Origin: Clostridia bacterium
Lineage (GTDB): Bacteria; Bacillota; Clostridia; Oscillospirales; CAG-272
Length of the DNA stretch: 9,588 bases
Direction: 5' to 3'
NCBI GenBank assembly: GCA_017958845.1
Contig: JAGDBW010000214.1
Coordinates: 1-9,588, forward strand
Notes under the pieces: generated by a model
The model's input: the letters and a program-made list of their open reading frames with translations, nothing else
What the model was told of the DNA's origin: nothing
Databases searched by the model: none
Translations under genes and position numbers: made by a program
Shown: piece after piece, positions 1 through 8,417 of the stretch
Layout: each line of letters opens with the position of its first letter
How positions within the stretch are numbered: the stretch's first letter is position 1

Positions 1-44
1 GCCCGCCGCGCCGTCCGTTTTCGGCGCGGGCCCACACCGCCTCT

Positions 45-73
45 ATCATAGCAGGAAAAGCCGCGCATTGCAA
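45..73 (-). promoter_or_regulatory. Predicted leftward sigma-A promoter with extended -10
   Basis: Read on the minus strand, TTGCAA (68-73, 4 of 6 consensus positions) is followed after 17 bases by TATGAT (45-50, 5 of 6). TGC (51-53) lies just before the -10 and gives the extended TGn element. Transcription would start near position 38 and run left out of the window, so the driven gene is not visible. An 8-bp GC-rich hairpin (6-13 with 22-29) would lie in that transcript's leader. The elements are seen; the activity is inferred. Confidence 0.55.
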
Positions 74-74
74 C

Positions 75-89
75 CCCCGCGCGGCGGGG
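75..89. repeat. Short GC-rich inverted repeat between divergent promoters
   Basis: CCCCGC (75-80) pairs with GCGGGG (84-89) across a three-base loop, immediately upstream of the leftward -35. A smaller inverted repeat, AAGT-CAA-ACTT, lies at 100-110. Either could be an operator, but short GC palindromes are common in DNA of this composition. No regulator is identified. Confidence 0.25.
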
Positions 90-165
90 CGGTGCAAAAA
101 AGTCAAACTTGGCCGAAAAAGCCGAAAAGCCCGCCCCGCGTCGCCCTCTTTGGCCGCCGTTTCTC

Positions 166-194
166 TTGACAAAAGGGGAAAAATCCGCTATAAT
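166..194 (+). promoter_or_regulatory. Perfect consensus sigma-A promoter for the Nudix gene
   Basis: TTGACA (166-171) and TATAAT (189-194) match the vegetative sigma-A consensus at all 12 positions, with the optimal 17-base spacer. Transcription should start near 201, giving a leader of about 40 bases before the ATG at 241. This also helps choose the gene start: an in-frame TTG at 109 lies upstream of the promoter and an in-frame ATG at 193 lies within its -10 box. Strong constitutive expression is inferred. Confidence 0.9.
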
Positions 195-240
195 GAGGCC
201 GATCGACCGACCCGAAAAAAACCACCGACGAGGCGACAAA

Positions 241-810
241 ATGCAGCCCAAAACAGACAAACTCCGCGAAACCCTGCTGGAGAGCCGTGAGATCTACGAC
301 GGCCGGGTGCTGCGCGTCTTTCGGGACGAGGTGGAACTGCCCGACGGCCGTCCCGCCCTGCGCGAGGTCGTGCGGCACGGCGGCGCCGTGTGCGTGCTGC
401 CGCTCTTTCCCGACGGCCGCGTGATCGTCGAATACCAGTACCGCTATGGCGCGGGTCGGGTGACCTGCGAGATCCCGGCCGGCAAACTCGAGCCGGGCGA
501 GGACCCCGCCGCCGCCGCCCTGCGCGAGCTGGAAGAGGAGACCGGCTGGCGCGCCGCGCGCCTCGTCGATCTCGGCCTCTACTACGGCTCTCCCGCGATC
601 CTGGACGAGCAGATCCGCATGTACGTCGCCCTCGGCCTGACGCCCGGCGAGAGGCATCCCGACGAGGACGAAAACATCCTGCTCGAGCGCATCCCCCTCG
701 CGGAGCTGACCCGCCGCGTGCTGGCGGGCGAGATCCCGGACGGAAAGACCCAGTGCGCCGCCCTGCGCGCCGCGGCTATGCTGGCCGACGGGACGCTGTC
801 GCCCGGCTGA
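241..810 (+). CDS. nudF: Nudix hydrolase, ADP-ribose pyrophosphatase (NudF type)
   Basis: A 189-residue cytoplasmic enzyme expected to hydrolyse ADP-ribose to AMP and ribose 5-phosphate, removing a reactive product of NAD turnover. The Nudix box is complete at residues 81-103: G81, E87, then RELEEETGW (95-103), fitting GX5EX7REUXEEXGU. It is preceded by EIPAG (77-81). The N-terminal strand region (SREIYDGRVLRVF, about 16-27) and the YYGSPAILDEQI stretch after the box are typical of the ADP-ribose pyrophosphatase subfamily, and the length matches NudF. The start is the ATG at 241, with GAGG seven bases upstream (230-233); earlier in-frame starts lie at or before the promoter. It is the first gene of a rightward series, 77 bases before the CvpA-like gene. 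The Nudix fold is certain. ADP-ribose as substrate is inferred from subfamily resemblance; another nucleoside diphosphate derivative is possible. Confidence 0.9.
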   Translation: MQPKTDKLRETLLESREIYDGRVLRVFRDEVELPDGRPALREVVRHGGAVCVLPLFPDGRVIVEYQYRYGAGRVTCEIPAGKLEPGEDPAAAALRELEEETGWRAARLVDLGLYYGSPAILDEQIRMYVALGLTPGERHPDEDENILLERIPLAELTRRVLAGEIPDGKTQCAALRAAAMLADGTLSPG

Positions 811-872
811 CCGCCGCCCCCCCATTTTTTGAGTACCCCTTTATCTCACATAAAAACTCATCTCTGTTTCAC

Positions 873-879
873 AAGGAGG
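873..879 (+). promoter_or_regulatory. Strong ribosome binding site of the CvpA-like gene
   Basis: AAGGAGG, complementary to the 16S rRNA 3' end, lies eight bases before the ATG at 888. It fixes the start within an open frame that runs much further upstream through the Nudix gene in another phase. It is the best Shine-Dalgarno sequence in the window. Confidence 0.85.
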
Positions 880-887
880 CACATTTT

Positions 888-2516
888 ATGAACTTTCTGT
901 TGGACGTAGCCCCTGAGCAGATCGCAAAATGGTCGCTCTACGGCTTTGCCGCCCTGCTGATCCTGGTCGGATTCCTGCGCGGCCTCGGCCGTCGCACCGG
1001 CCGCTCGCTGCTCCGCTTTATCTCGGTCGCGGGCGCAGTCGCCCTCTCGTTCTTCCTGTGCCGCCGCTTTCTCGGCGACGCCGTCGGATACGTCGACAAG
1101 GCCGTCGCACACGTCCCCGGCATGTCGCAGGAGGCGATCGACCTGCTCGAAAGACTCCGCGCCGCTCTGCCCGATCTCTATGCCCTGATCGTCTCGCTGC
1201 CCATGGCGGTGGTGATGCCGCTGGTCTTTTTGGCCCTCTTCTTTATCTTCAGCATCCTCCTGGCCATCCCGTACATCATCCTGGCCGCGATCTTCTTCCC
1301 CAAAAAGAAAAAAGGGCTGCCCGGGACCCGCCTGATCGGCGCGCTCCTCGGCGCGGTGCAGGGCGCGGTCGTCTTTGCCGTCTACGTCATCCCGATCGCC
1401 GGCTACGCGGCCTGGGGCACGCAGGCCACCGCGGCCGTCTCGGCCGTTGCGGGCGAGGACAGCAGCATGGTCGAGCAGGTCAACTGGACCTTTGAGCACG
1501 TCGTCGAGCCCCTCCGCCAGGACCCGGTCGTCAAGACCATCGGGCAGACCTGCGGCGACAAAGTCTTTGACGTCCTGACCTCCTTTACCTTTACTTACAA
1601 AGACCAAAAATATGACGTAAAGCTCAACGACGAGATCGGCGTCTACAGCACCGTCGCGGCCGACGCGGCCCCGCTGCTCAAAGGCAAGTCCTTTGACCAG
1701 TTCACCGAGACCGAGACCGAAGCGATCAAGAAGATCGCCGACGACATCGGCGGCTCCCGCGTGATCTGCATCTCCCTCGCCGACGTGCTCTCCACCGCCT
1801 GTACCAGATGGACCACCCCGGTCATCGACCCGCTCACGGGCCTGCCTCAGGTCGGTGAGGACGGCCGCGTCGTCTACGAGACCTTTATGGACAAAGAACG
1901 GCCCCGCTCCGACGACCCCAAGATGGAGACCATCCTCCAAAAGGCGCTGGACACCTTCAAAAACAGCACCCCCGAGACCGTCGCCGACGATCTGCGCGGC
2001 GTGGCCGACATGATGGAGACGCTGGTACGCTACGACGTCCTCTCCAAACTCAACTCCGACGATCCCGACGTCTTTCTCGATCTGTTCACCGACCCCGAGT
2101 TCGTGCAGGACTTCATCGGCTCCATGGAGAGCAGCGAGTCCATGAAGGAGATCATGAAAGAAGTCGTCAAGGTCGGCGTCCAGTCGGTCGTCGAAGTCGC
2201 CGTTGACGAGCTCGAGTCCGACGAGGCCATCGCGGCCATCGGCACCGAGGCCGCCGACATCCTCAACAACGAATTGTCCGGAAAGACCGAAGAAGAGCAG
2301 AAAGCCGCCGTCACCGAAGCGCTCAACGACGCGCTGGATACCTACCTCTCCGATACCGTCGAAGACAAAGAAGGCGCCAAAGCCATCACCGAATTCGTCG
2401 CGGGTCTGCTGCTCGAAGAGTTCAGCGACAAACTGGCGGCCGGCGAGACCGTCACCGCCGACGATATCACACAGTTCCTCGGCCTGACCGAGGCGGGCGG
2501 CATCGACTTCGACTGA
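888..2516 (+). CDS. CvpA-like membrane protein with long acidic C-terminal region
   Basis: A 542-residue protein in two parts. The first 180 residues are strongly hydrophobic, with likely membrane segments near 15-33, 41-61, 98-118, 119-137 and 149-176. A lysine cluster (139-142) and a glycine-rich last helix (GALLGAVQGAVVFAVYVIP, 151-169) resemble the CvpA (colicin V production) family. Residues 180-542 are soluble, rich in Asp and Glu and probably helical; I recognise no domain or catalytic motif there. Classical CvpA proteins are only about 160-180 residues, so most of this protein is extension. Which side of the membrane the extension faces is not clear from sequence. CvpA was named for its need in colicin V export in E. 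coli, and its biochemical role is unsettled. The gene ends one base before the PHP gene, so the two are probably co-transcribed. Coding and membrane location are secure; the family call is by pattern only. Confidence 0.7.
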   Translation: MNFLLDVAPEQIAKWSLYGFAALLILVGFLRGLGRRTGRSLLRFISVAGAVALSFFLCRRFLGDAVGYVDKAVAHVPGMSQEAIDLLERLRAALPDLYALIVSLPMAVVMPLVFLALFFIFSILLAIPYIILAAIFFPKKKKGLPGTRLIGALLGAVQGAVVFAVYVIPIAGYAAWGTQATAAVSAVAGEDSSMVEQVNWTFEHVVEPLRQDPVVKTIGQTCGDKVFDVLTSFTFTYKDQKYDVKLNDEIGVYSTVAADAAPLLKGKSFDQFTETETEAIKKIADDIGGSRVICISLADVLSTACTRWTTPVIDPLTGLPQVGEDGRVVYETFMDKERPRSDDPKMETILQKALDTFKNSTPETVADDLRGVADMMETLVRYDVLSKLNSDDPDVFLDLFTDPEFVQDFIGSMESSESMKEIMKEVVKVGVQSVVEVAVDELESDEAIAAIGTEAADILNNELSGKTEEEQKAAVTEALNDALDTYLSDTVEDKEGAKAITEFVAGLLLEEFSDKLAAGETVTADDITQFLGLTEAGGIDFD

Positions 2517-2517
2517 C

Positions 2518-3444
2518 ATGAAAGCCCTGCTCCCCACCCGAGGCATACAATACCGCGCCAACCTGCACGCGCACACCACTCTGTCCGACGGCTCCTTTGA
2601 GCCGTCGGACTTGATAGAGGGATACCGCGCGGGGGGCTACGCGGTCCTCGCCCTGACCGATCACGAGCGGCCGGGCGACCTCGCGGGGCTCGTCAGACCC
2701 GACGTGCTGCTCCTGCGCGGGTTTGAGGCCGCTTTCGGCGAGGCCGGGCGCGGCACGCCCACCCGCCGCACCTGCCACGTCGTCTTCCTCGAAAAAAACC
2801 CGGACGCCGCCCCGCCCGCGTCCTTTCTGCCCCCGCCCGACGCCCGCGTCTACGACCCGGACGCCGTCTGCGAGGCGCTTTTTCGCGCGTCCGCCTGCGG
2901 CTGGTGGCCGATCCTGGCGCATCCGTTCTGGTCGCTGGAGGACCCGCGCGACTTTGTGCGCTACGAGGGGCTGGGCGGCGTCGAGGTCTACAACCACCTG
3001 TGCGCCGAGGCCGGCTCCGACGACCGCTCCGCCGTCGCTTTAGACGCCTTTGCCCGCGCCGGGCGCGCTCTGTTGCCCGTCGCGGCCGACGACGCGCACG
3101 GCGCGCCCGCCTTTGGCGGTTTTGAGATGATCTGCGCGCGTGAGCTCTCCTATCCCGCCGTCGTCGAGGCTCTCCAGGCCGGCGACGCCTACGCCAGCAC
3201 CGGCCCCCTGATCCTCTCGCTCGCCTCGGAGGACGGCGCGCTGGTCTTTTCTTCGTCGGAGGTGCGCACGGCGCGCCTCGTCTCCGACGTCCGTCCGGTC
3301 GGCGCGCGGCTCTCTGACCCCGCCGGCTGCCTGACCGCCGGCCGCATCCCCTTTGACCCCGCCGCCGCGTGGGTCCGTCTGGAGCTGACCGACGTCGACG
3401 GGCGCACCGCCTGGACCCGCCCCTACCGCGCGGACGAGCTCTGA
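2518..3444 (+). CDS. PHP-domain metal-dependent phosphoesterase
   Basis: A 308-residue cytoplasmic hydrolase of the PHP superfamily (the fold of TrpH/YciV-type nucleases and histidinol phosphatase). All expected metal ligands are visible: HAH (H17, H19), D24, H49 in TDHE, E70, H87, H135 in AHPFW, and D192-x-H194 in DDAHG. The site therefore looks intact and could hold the usual cluster of two or three metal ions. YASTGP (225-230) is common in clostridial members. The substrate is unknown: a phosphoesterase or a 5'-3' nuclease acting on short RNA or DNA is plausible. ATG follows the preceding stop after one base (TGACATG) with no close Shine-Dalgarno, so translational coupling is likely. The first codons contain a perfect 12-bp inverted repeat (2583-2610). 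The C-terminal 80 residues outside the PHP core resemble nothing I can name. Confidence 0.85.
   Translation: MKALLPTRGIQYRANLHAHTTLSDGSFEPSDLIEGYRAGGYAVLALTDHERPGDLAGLVRPDVLLLRGFEAAFGEAGRGTPTRRTCHVVFLEKNPDAAPPASFLPPPDARVYDPDAVCEALFRASACGWWPILAHPFWSLEDPRDFVRYEGLGGVEVYNHLCAEAGSDDRSAVALDAFARAGRALLPVAADDAHGAPAFGGFEMICARELSYPAVVEALQAGDAYASTGPLILSLASEDGALVFSSSEVRTARLVSDVRPVGARLSDPAGCLTAGRIPFDPAAAWVRLELTDVDGRTAWTRPYRADEL
2583..2610 (+). repeat. Perfect 12-bp inverted repeat inside the PHP gene
   Basis: GTCCGACGGCTC (2583-2594) and its exact reverse complement GAGCCGTCGGAC (2599-2610) flank the loop CTTT. It covers codons 22-31 of the PHP gene, including the metal ligand D24, so codon choice must satisfy both protein and pairing. 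In mRNA this would be a very stable hairpin about 65 bases after the start codon. There is no T-tract after it, so it is not a standard terminator. Confidence 0.8.
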
Positions 3445-3767
3445 CCCGCCCTTGCCGCGCCGCCGAGTTGTGAATGACCGCCTGACCCGCCCGCCTATAC
3501 CGCCCGCCCGGCCTGCCGCACAAGCGCCCGCGCCCCTCGCGCGCGCTTTGACCCGCGCAGACGGCTCACGCGACCTGCCGCACGAGCGTACGTTCGACCT
3601 GCCGCACGAGCGTCCGCCCGACCTGTCGCACGAGCGCCCGCCGCTTTTTCGCCGACAAATACGACAACTTTTCGCGCCCCGCCGCCCACCGAACGACCAA
3701 AAAGACCGGGGCAGACCCCGCCGCCCGGAAAAACCCCAAAAAACAGACCGACAGAACAGGAACGACC
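3445..3767. other. Non-coding gap before parE
   Basis: This 323-base stretch between the PHP and parE genes has no convincing gene. The open frame through it is Arg/Pro-rich and runs on out of phase into parE. It holds three tandem copies of a 24-bp unit (3571-3642), a diverged single copy (3509-3532), and a small hairpin CGGGG-CAGA-CCCCG (3707-3720). I find no intrinsic terminator for the PHP gene. No sigma-A promoter with acceptable spacing stands out: TTGTGA (3468) and TATACC (3496) are 22 bases apart. How parE is transcribed is therefore open. Confidence 0.6.
3571..3642 (+). repeat. 24-bp tandem repeat, three copies
   Basis: Copies start at 3571, 3595 and 3619 with exact 24-base spacing. 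The core CGACCTGCCGCACGAGCG is identical in copies 1 and 2 and has one change in copy 3 (T for C); the last six bases vary. A fourth, diverged unit with one G and one A substitution in the core lies out of register at 3509. The period is a multiple of three, so one plus frame reads DLPHERxx and one minus frame reads RTLVRQVx, but neither frame looks like a gene. Confidence 0.85.
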
Positions 3768-5774
<2,007 letters not shown>

Positions 5775-5794
5775 CGCCGCCCCGCCGGGCGGCG
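5775..5794 (+). repeat. GC hairpin directly after the parE stop
   Basis: CGCCGCCC (5775-5782) pairs with GGGCGGCG (5787-5794) across the loop CGCC and starts on the base after the TGA. A competing hairpin, GGGGG-AGA-CCCCC (5794-5806), begins on its last base. There is no T-tract, so it is not a canonical terminator. It may protect the parE 3' end or be a by-product of base composition. Confidence 0.45.
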
Positions 5795-5804
5795 GGGGAG
5801 ACCC

Positions 5805-5864
5805 CCCGGCTTTCGGCCCGCCGACAGGCCGCCTCCCGACTTTCGCCCCACCGACAGGTGGGCA
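5805..5864 (+). repeat. Duplicated 30-bp unit in the parE-parC spacer
   Basis: Two direct copies (5805-5834 and 5835-5864) share CCCG-CTTTCG-CCC-CCGACAGG positions at exact 30-base spacing. In the second copy CCCACC-GACA-GGTGGG (5847-5862) folds into a 6-bp stem; in the first the same GACA loop is closed by only three pairs. Farther on, CCGGC-GAAAAA-GCCGG (5875-5890) is another small hairpin. The rest of the 232-base spacer (5775-6006) shows no gene and no clear plus-strand promoter. Confidence 0.6.
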
Positions 5865-5992
5865 GGCCGCCCCGCCGGCGAAAAAGCCGGGCCAAAAGCA
5901 AAGAAAAAAGCCAAAACCCCGCCCATCATAGCAAAAAACAGCCACCCGATTCTCCGCCCGCTCCGTCGGGCGACGCCCCCACACCATACCGG

Positions 5993-6000
5993 AAAGGGAA
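5993..6000 (+). promoter_or_regulatory. Ribosome binding site deciding the parC TTG start
   Basis: AAAGGGAA lies six to seven bases before the TTG at 6007, good spacing for initiation. The first in-frame ATG is at 6067, within conserved ParC N-terminal sequence, and has no such site. TTG is therefore chosen. Confidence 0.65.
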
Positions 6001-6006
6001 GCAACG

Positions 6007-8106
6007 TTGAAAAAGAAACAAGAAGCGGCGACCCCCGTCGACCGCACGGTCTACCTCGAGCAGAACATGGAGACGGTCATGCACGACAGCATGATCCCCT
6101 ACGCCGAGCACGTCATCCTCGAGCGGGCCATCCCGCGCGTCGAAGACGGGCTCAAACCCGTGCAGCGCCGCGTGCTCTATACCATGTACGAACAGGGCCT
6201 CACCCCCGACAAGCCCTTTCGCAAGAGCGCCAACATCGTCGGCGAGTGCATGGCCCGCTACCATCCCCACGGCGACAGCTCCATCTATGAGACCATGGTC
6301 CGCATGGCGCAGGATTTCAACATGCGCACGCCTCTCGTCGAGGGAAACGGAAACTTCGGCTCCATGGACGGCGACACGGCGGCGGCCTTCCGCTACACCG
6401 AGGCGCGCCTCGCCCCGCCCGCCCTGGCCATGATGAGCTACCTCGACCGCGACGCCGTCCCCTTTTCGCTCAACTTTGACGACACCCGCCGCGAGCCGGA
6501 CGTCCTGCCCGCCCTGTTTCCCAACCTGCTGGTCAACGGCACGGGCGGCATCGCCGTCGGCCTTGCCACCTCCATCCCGACCCACCGGGCCGAGGAGGTC
6601 ATCGACGGCGCCGTCGCCATCCTCTCCCACCCCCGCCTGCCGCTCGAGGAGCTGATGGCCCTCATCCCCGGCCCGGACTTTCCGACCGGCGGCGTCATCG
6701 TCAACGGAGAGGCCCTGCCCGAGATCTACCGCACCGGCGCCGGCCGCCTCTGCGTCCGCGCCCGCGCGCATACAGAAAAGGACGCGGACGGAAAGCCCCG
6801 CATCGTCATCACCGAGTTCCCCTACCAGACCAACAAGGCGGAGCTGTTGGCACGTATTCTCGAGCACGCCCAGTCAAAAAAAGAGATCATCGCCCAGATC
6901 ACCGACATCCGCGACGAGTCCGACCGCACCGGCGTGCGGGCGGTCATCGAACTCAAACGCGGCTGCGACGCCGCCCGGATGCTGGAATACCTCTACAAAT
7001 ACACCGACCTGCAAAAGACCGTCGCCGTCAACATGGTGGCCATCGCGGACGGAAAGCCGCGGCAGATGGGTTTGGTCGAGCTGCTCCGCTCCTACGTCGA
7101 CTTCCGGTGCGAGCTGGAGAGCCGCCGCGCCGCCCACGATCTGGCGCAGGCGCAGGCGCGCGAGGAGATCCTCGTCGGATTGGTGAAAGCCGCGCACGAC
7201 ATCGACCGCGTCATTGCCATCATCCGCGGGAGCCGCACCCCCGCCGTCGCCCGCGAGGCGCTGTGCCGGGAGCTGGACCTGACCGACCGCCAGGCCGACG
7301 CCATTCTGGAGATGAAACTGCGCCGGGTGACCGGTCTGGAAGTCGAAACGCTCGAAAAAGAACTGAAAGAAGTCCGCGCCGTCATCGACCGCGAGAGCGA
7401 GATCCTCTCCTCCAAAGCCAAGCTCCACGCCGCCGTCCGCGCGTCGCTGTCCTCGCTCAAAAAGGAGATGCGCTCCCCCCGCCGCACCGAGATCCGGGAG
7501 GGGGAGGCCGAGGTGACCATCACCCGCGACGCCTTCAAGACCGTGGAGGACACGGTGGTCTACTTTGACGAGTACAGCTGTCTGCACCGCGTCACGCCCA
7601 AGGCGTTTGACAACCTCCAAAAGACCGCGCCGCTGCCCGAGGAGCGCTACCTGCGCACCCGCACCGACGCGACCCTGCTGCTCTTCGGCGGCCGGGGCAT
7701 GTGCTACCAGCTCGCGGCCGACGCCGTCCCGGACAACAAGCCCAAAGGCACCATCCCGGAAAAACTCATCTCCGGCTTTGACGACGGCTCGCTGCTCCTC
7801 GTCTACCCCTTCCCGGACGCAAAGAACAAGGACAAGCTCGTCTTTGCCACCGCCGACGGACAGATCAAGGTCAGCGAGGCGACCGAGTACGCCGTCCGCC
7901 GCAACAAGTTCGACGCGCTCTCGCTGCGCGAGGGCGACCGCCTGCTCTACGCGGGGGTGAAAAAGTACGGCTGGCACATCGCCTTTGAGACCGAAGGCGG
8001 AAAGGAACGCGTCTACCGCTCCCTCGTCGAGCCGACCGGCCGAAAGACCAAAGGCGTGCGCGCCTTCAAGGGCACGTTTGTCAAGGCGACCCAGACCGAC
8101 CGCTGA
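6007..8106 (+). CDS. parC: DNA topoisomerase IV subunit A (ParC/GyrA family)
   Basis: The 699-residue breakage-reunion subunit that pairs with ParE. The catalytic tyrosine is Y130 after R129 in FRYTEARL. The winged-helix region has HPHGD (86-90) with S91 and E95 at the two main quinolone-resistance positions, the unmutated ParC-like state. GNFGS (115-119) and GIAVGLATSIPTH (181-193) are further family signatures. Residues about 365-490 form the long helical gate (ILVGLVKAAHDIDRVIAII). The C-terminal DNA-wrapping domain, about 495-699, is short for a GyrA, and no GyrA box (QRRGGKG type) is present, which argues for topoisomerase IV over gyrase. The start is TTG at 6007, set by AAAGGGAA. The 232-base gap from parE is wider than usual for this pair, but the same orientation and lack of a terminator suggest co-transcription. 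It ends before a bidirectional terminator. Confidence 0.9.
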   Translation: MKKKQEAATPVDRTVYLEQNMETVMHDSMIPYAEHVILERAIPRVEDGLKPVQRRVLYTMYEQGLTPDKPFRKSANIVGECMARYHPHGDSSIYETMVRMAQDFNMRTPLVEGNGNFGSMDGDTAAAFRYTEARLAPPALAMMSYLDRDAVPFSLNFDDTRREPDVLPALFPNLLVNGTGGIAVGLATSIPTHRAEEVIDGAVAILSHPRLPLEELMALIPGPDFPTGGVIVNGEALPEIYRTGAGRLCVRARAHTEKDADGKPRIVITEFPYQTNKAELLARILEHAQSKKEIIAQITDIRDESDRTGVRAVIELKRGCDAARMLEYLYKYTDLQKTVAVNMVAIADGKPRQMGLVELLRSYVDFRCELESRRAAHDLAQAQAREEILVGLVKAAHDIDRVIAIIRGSRTPAVAREALCRELDLTDRQADAILEMKLRRVTGLEVETLEKELKEVRAVIDRESEILSSKAKLHAAVRASLSSLKKEMRSPRRTEIREGEAEVTITRDAFKTVEDTVVYFDEYSCLHRVTPKAFDNLQKTAPLPEERYLRTRTDATLLLFGGRGMCYQLAADAVPDNKPKGTIPEKLISGFDDGSLLLVYPFPDAKNKDKLVFATADGQIKVSEATEYAVRRNKFDALSLREGDRLLYAGVKKYGWHIAFETEGGKERVYRSLVEPTGRKTKGVRAFKGTFVKATQTDR

Positions 8107-8417
8107 AACAAACCGCCGCACAAGAAAGGCCCCGCGCCCGTTCTCCCGCACCGGCGGGAGCAGGCAGGGAAGTGCCGCGCCCGGAGCGGGCGTCCCGCTC
8201 CCTCCTCGCCATGCTCCCGTCGGCCTCTCTCCCCCGACGAGCCGCCCCGACAGCCCCGTTCTTTGCCGCGCCGCTCCCCCTCCCCGCCAGCCAAAACGAC
8301 AAAAGAAAACAAAAACCCCCGGCAAAACACCGTTTTGCCGGGGGTTTTCGCGCGGCAGAGCCGCGCCGTGTCAGGATCGTCCGCTTTTTGCGCCGGAGCC
8401 GCGCCGCTCCGAGCGGA
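8107..8417. other. Convergent non-coding gap between parC and rlmH
   Basis: This 311-base stretch separates two genes that face each other. It contains two GC hairpins on the parC side, CTCCCGC-ACCG-GCGGGAG (8143-8160) and GGAGCGGG-CGT-CCCGCTCC (8183-8201), then the bidirectional terminator. On the rlmH side are GCGCGGC-AGA-GCCGCGC (8350-8366) and CGGAGC-CGCGCC-GCTCCG (8394-8411). I see no gene or RNA gene here; the open frame crossing it on the plus strand runs antisense through rlmH. Confidence 0.7.
8312..8348. terminator. Bidirectional intrinsic terminator for parC and rlmH
   Basis: AAAACCCCCGGCAAAAC (8312-8328) and its exact complement GTTTTGCCGGGGGTTTT (8332-8348) form a 17-bp perfect stem with loop ACC. 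The GC core (CCCCCGGC) flanked by an A-tract and a T-tract gives a U-tract after the stem in either direction. It lies about 205 bases after the parC stop and about 70 bases after the rlmH stop, between convergent genes. Confidence 0.93.

Noticed and set aside
109..240. N-terminal extension of the Nudix gene from an upstream TTG (109) or ATG (193)
   Set aside because: The TTG lies upstream of the perfect promoter and the ATG lies inside its -10 box, so neither would be in the main transcript. The added residues are not Nudix-like.
829..856. Possible internal promoter before the CvpA-like gene (TTGAGT, 16 bases, TAAAAA)
   Set aside because: Both boxes are weak, and the 77-base gap fits read-through from the Nudix promoter.
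390..887. Long upstream extension of the CvpA-like frame through the Nudix gene
   Set aside because: It reads as Arg/Pro/Ala-rich out-of-phase sequence of a real gene. A strong ribosome binding site and ATG at 888 mark the true start.
858..2579. 573-codon open frame antisense to the CvpA-like gene
   Set aside because: It mirrors a well-supported gene, has Gly/Asp/Val-rich composition with no domain, and is expected from high GC.
5925..5933. Minus-strand extended -10 (TGC-TATGAT) between parE and parC
   Set aside because: The nine-base match is the same as in the leftward promoter at 45-53, but no -35 is found at suitable spacing and it would only produce RNA antisense to parE.
6874..8325. 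483-codon open frame antisense to parC
   Set aside because: Same reasoning: parC is unambiguous, and this frame also reads through the terminator.
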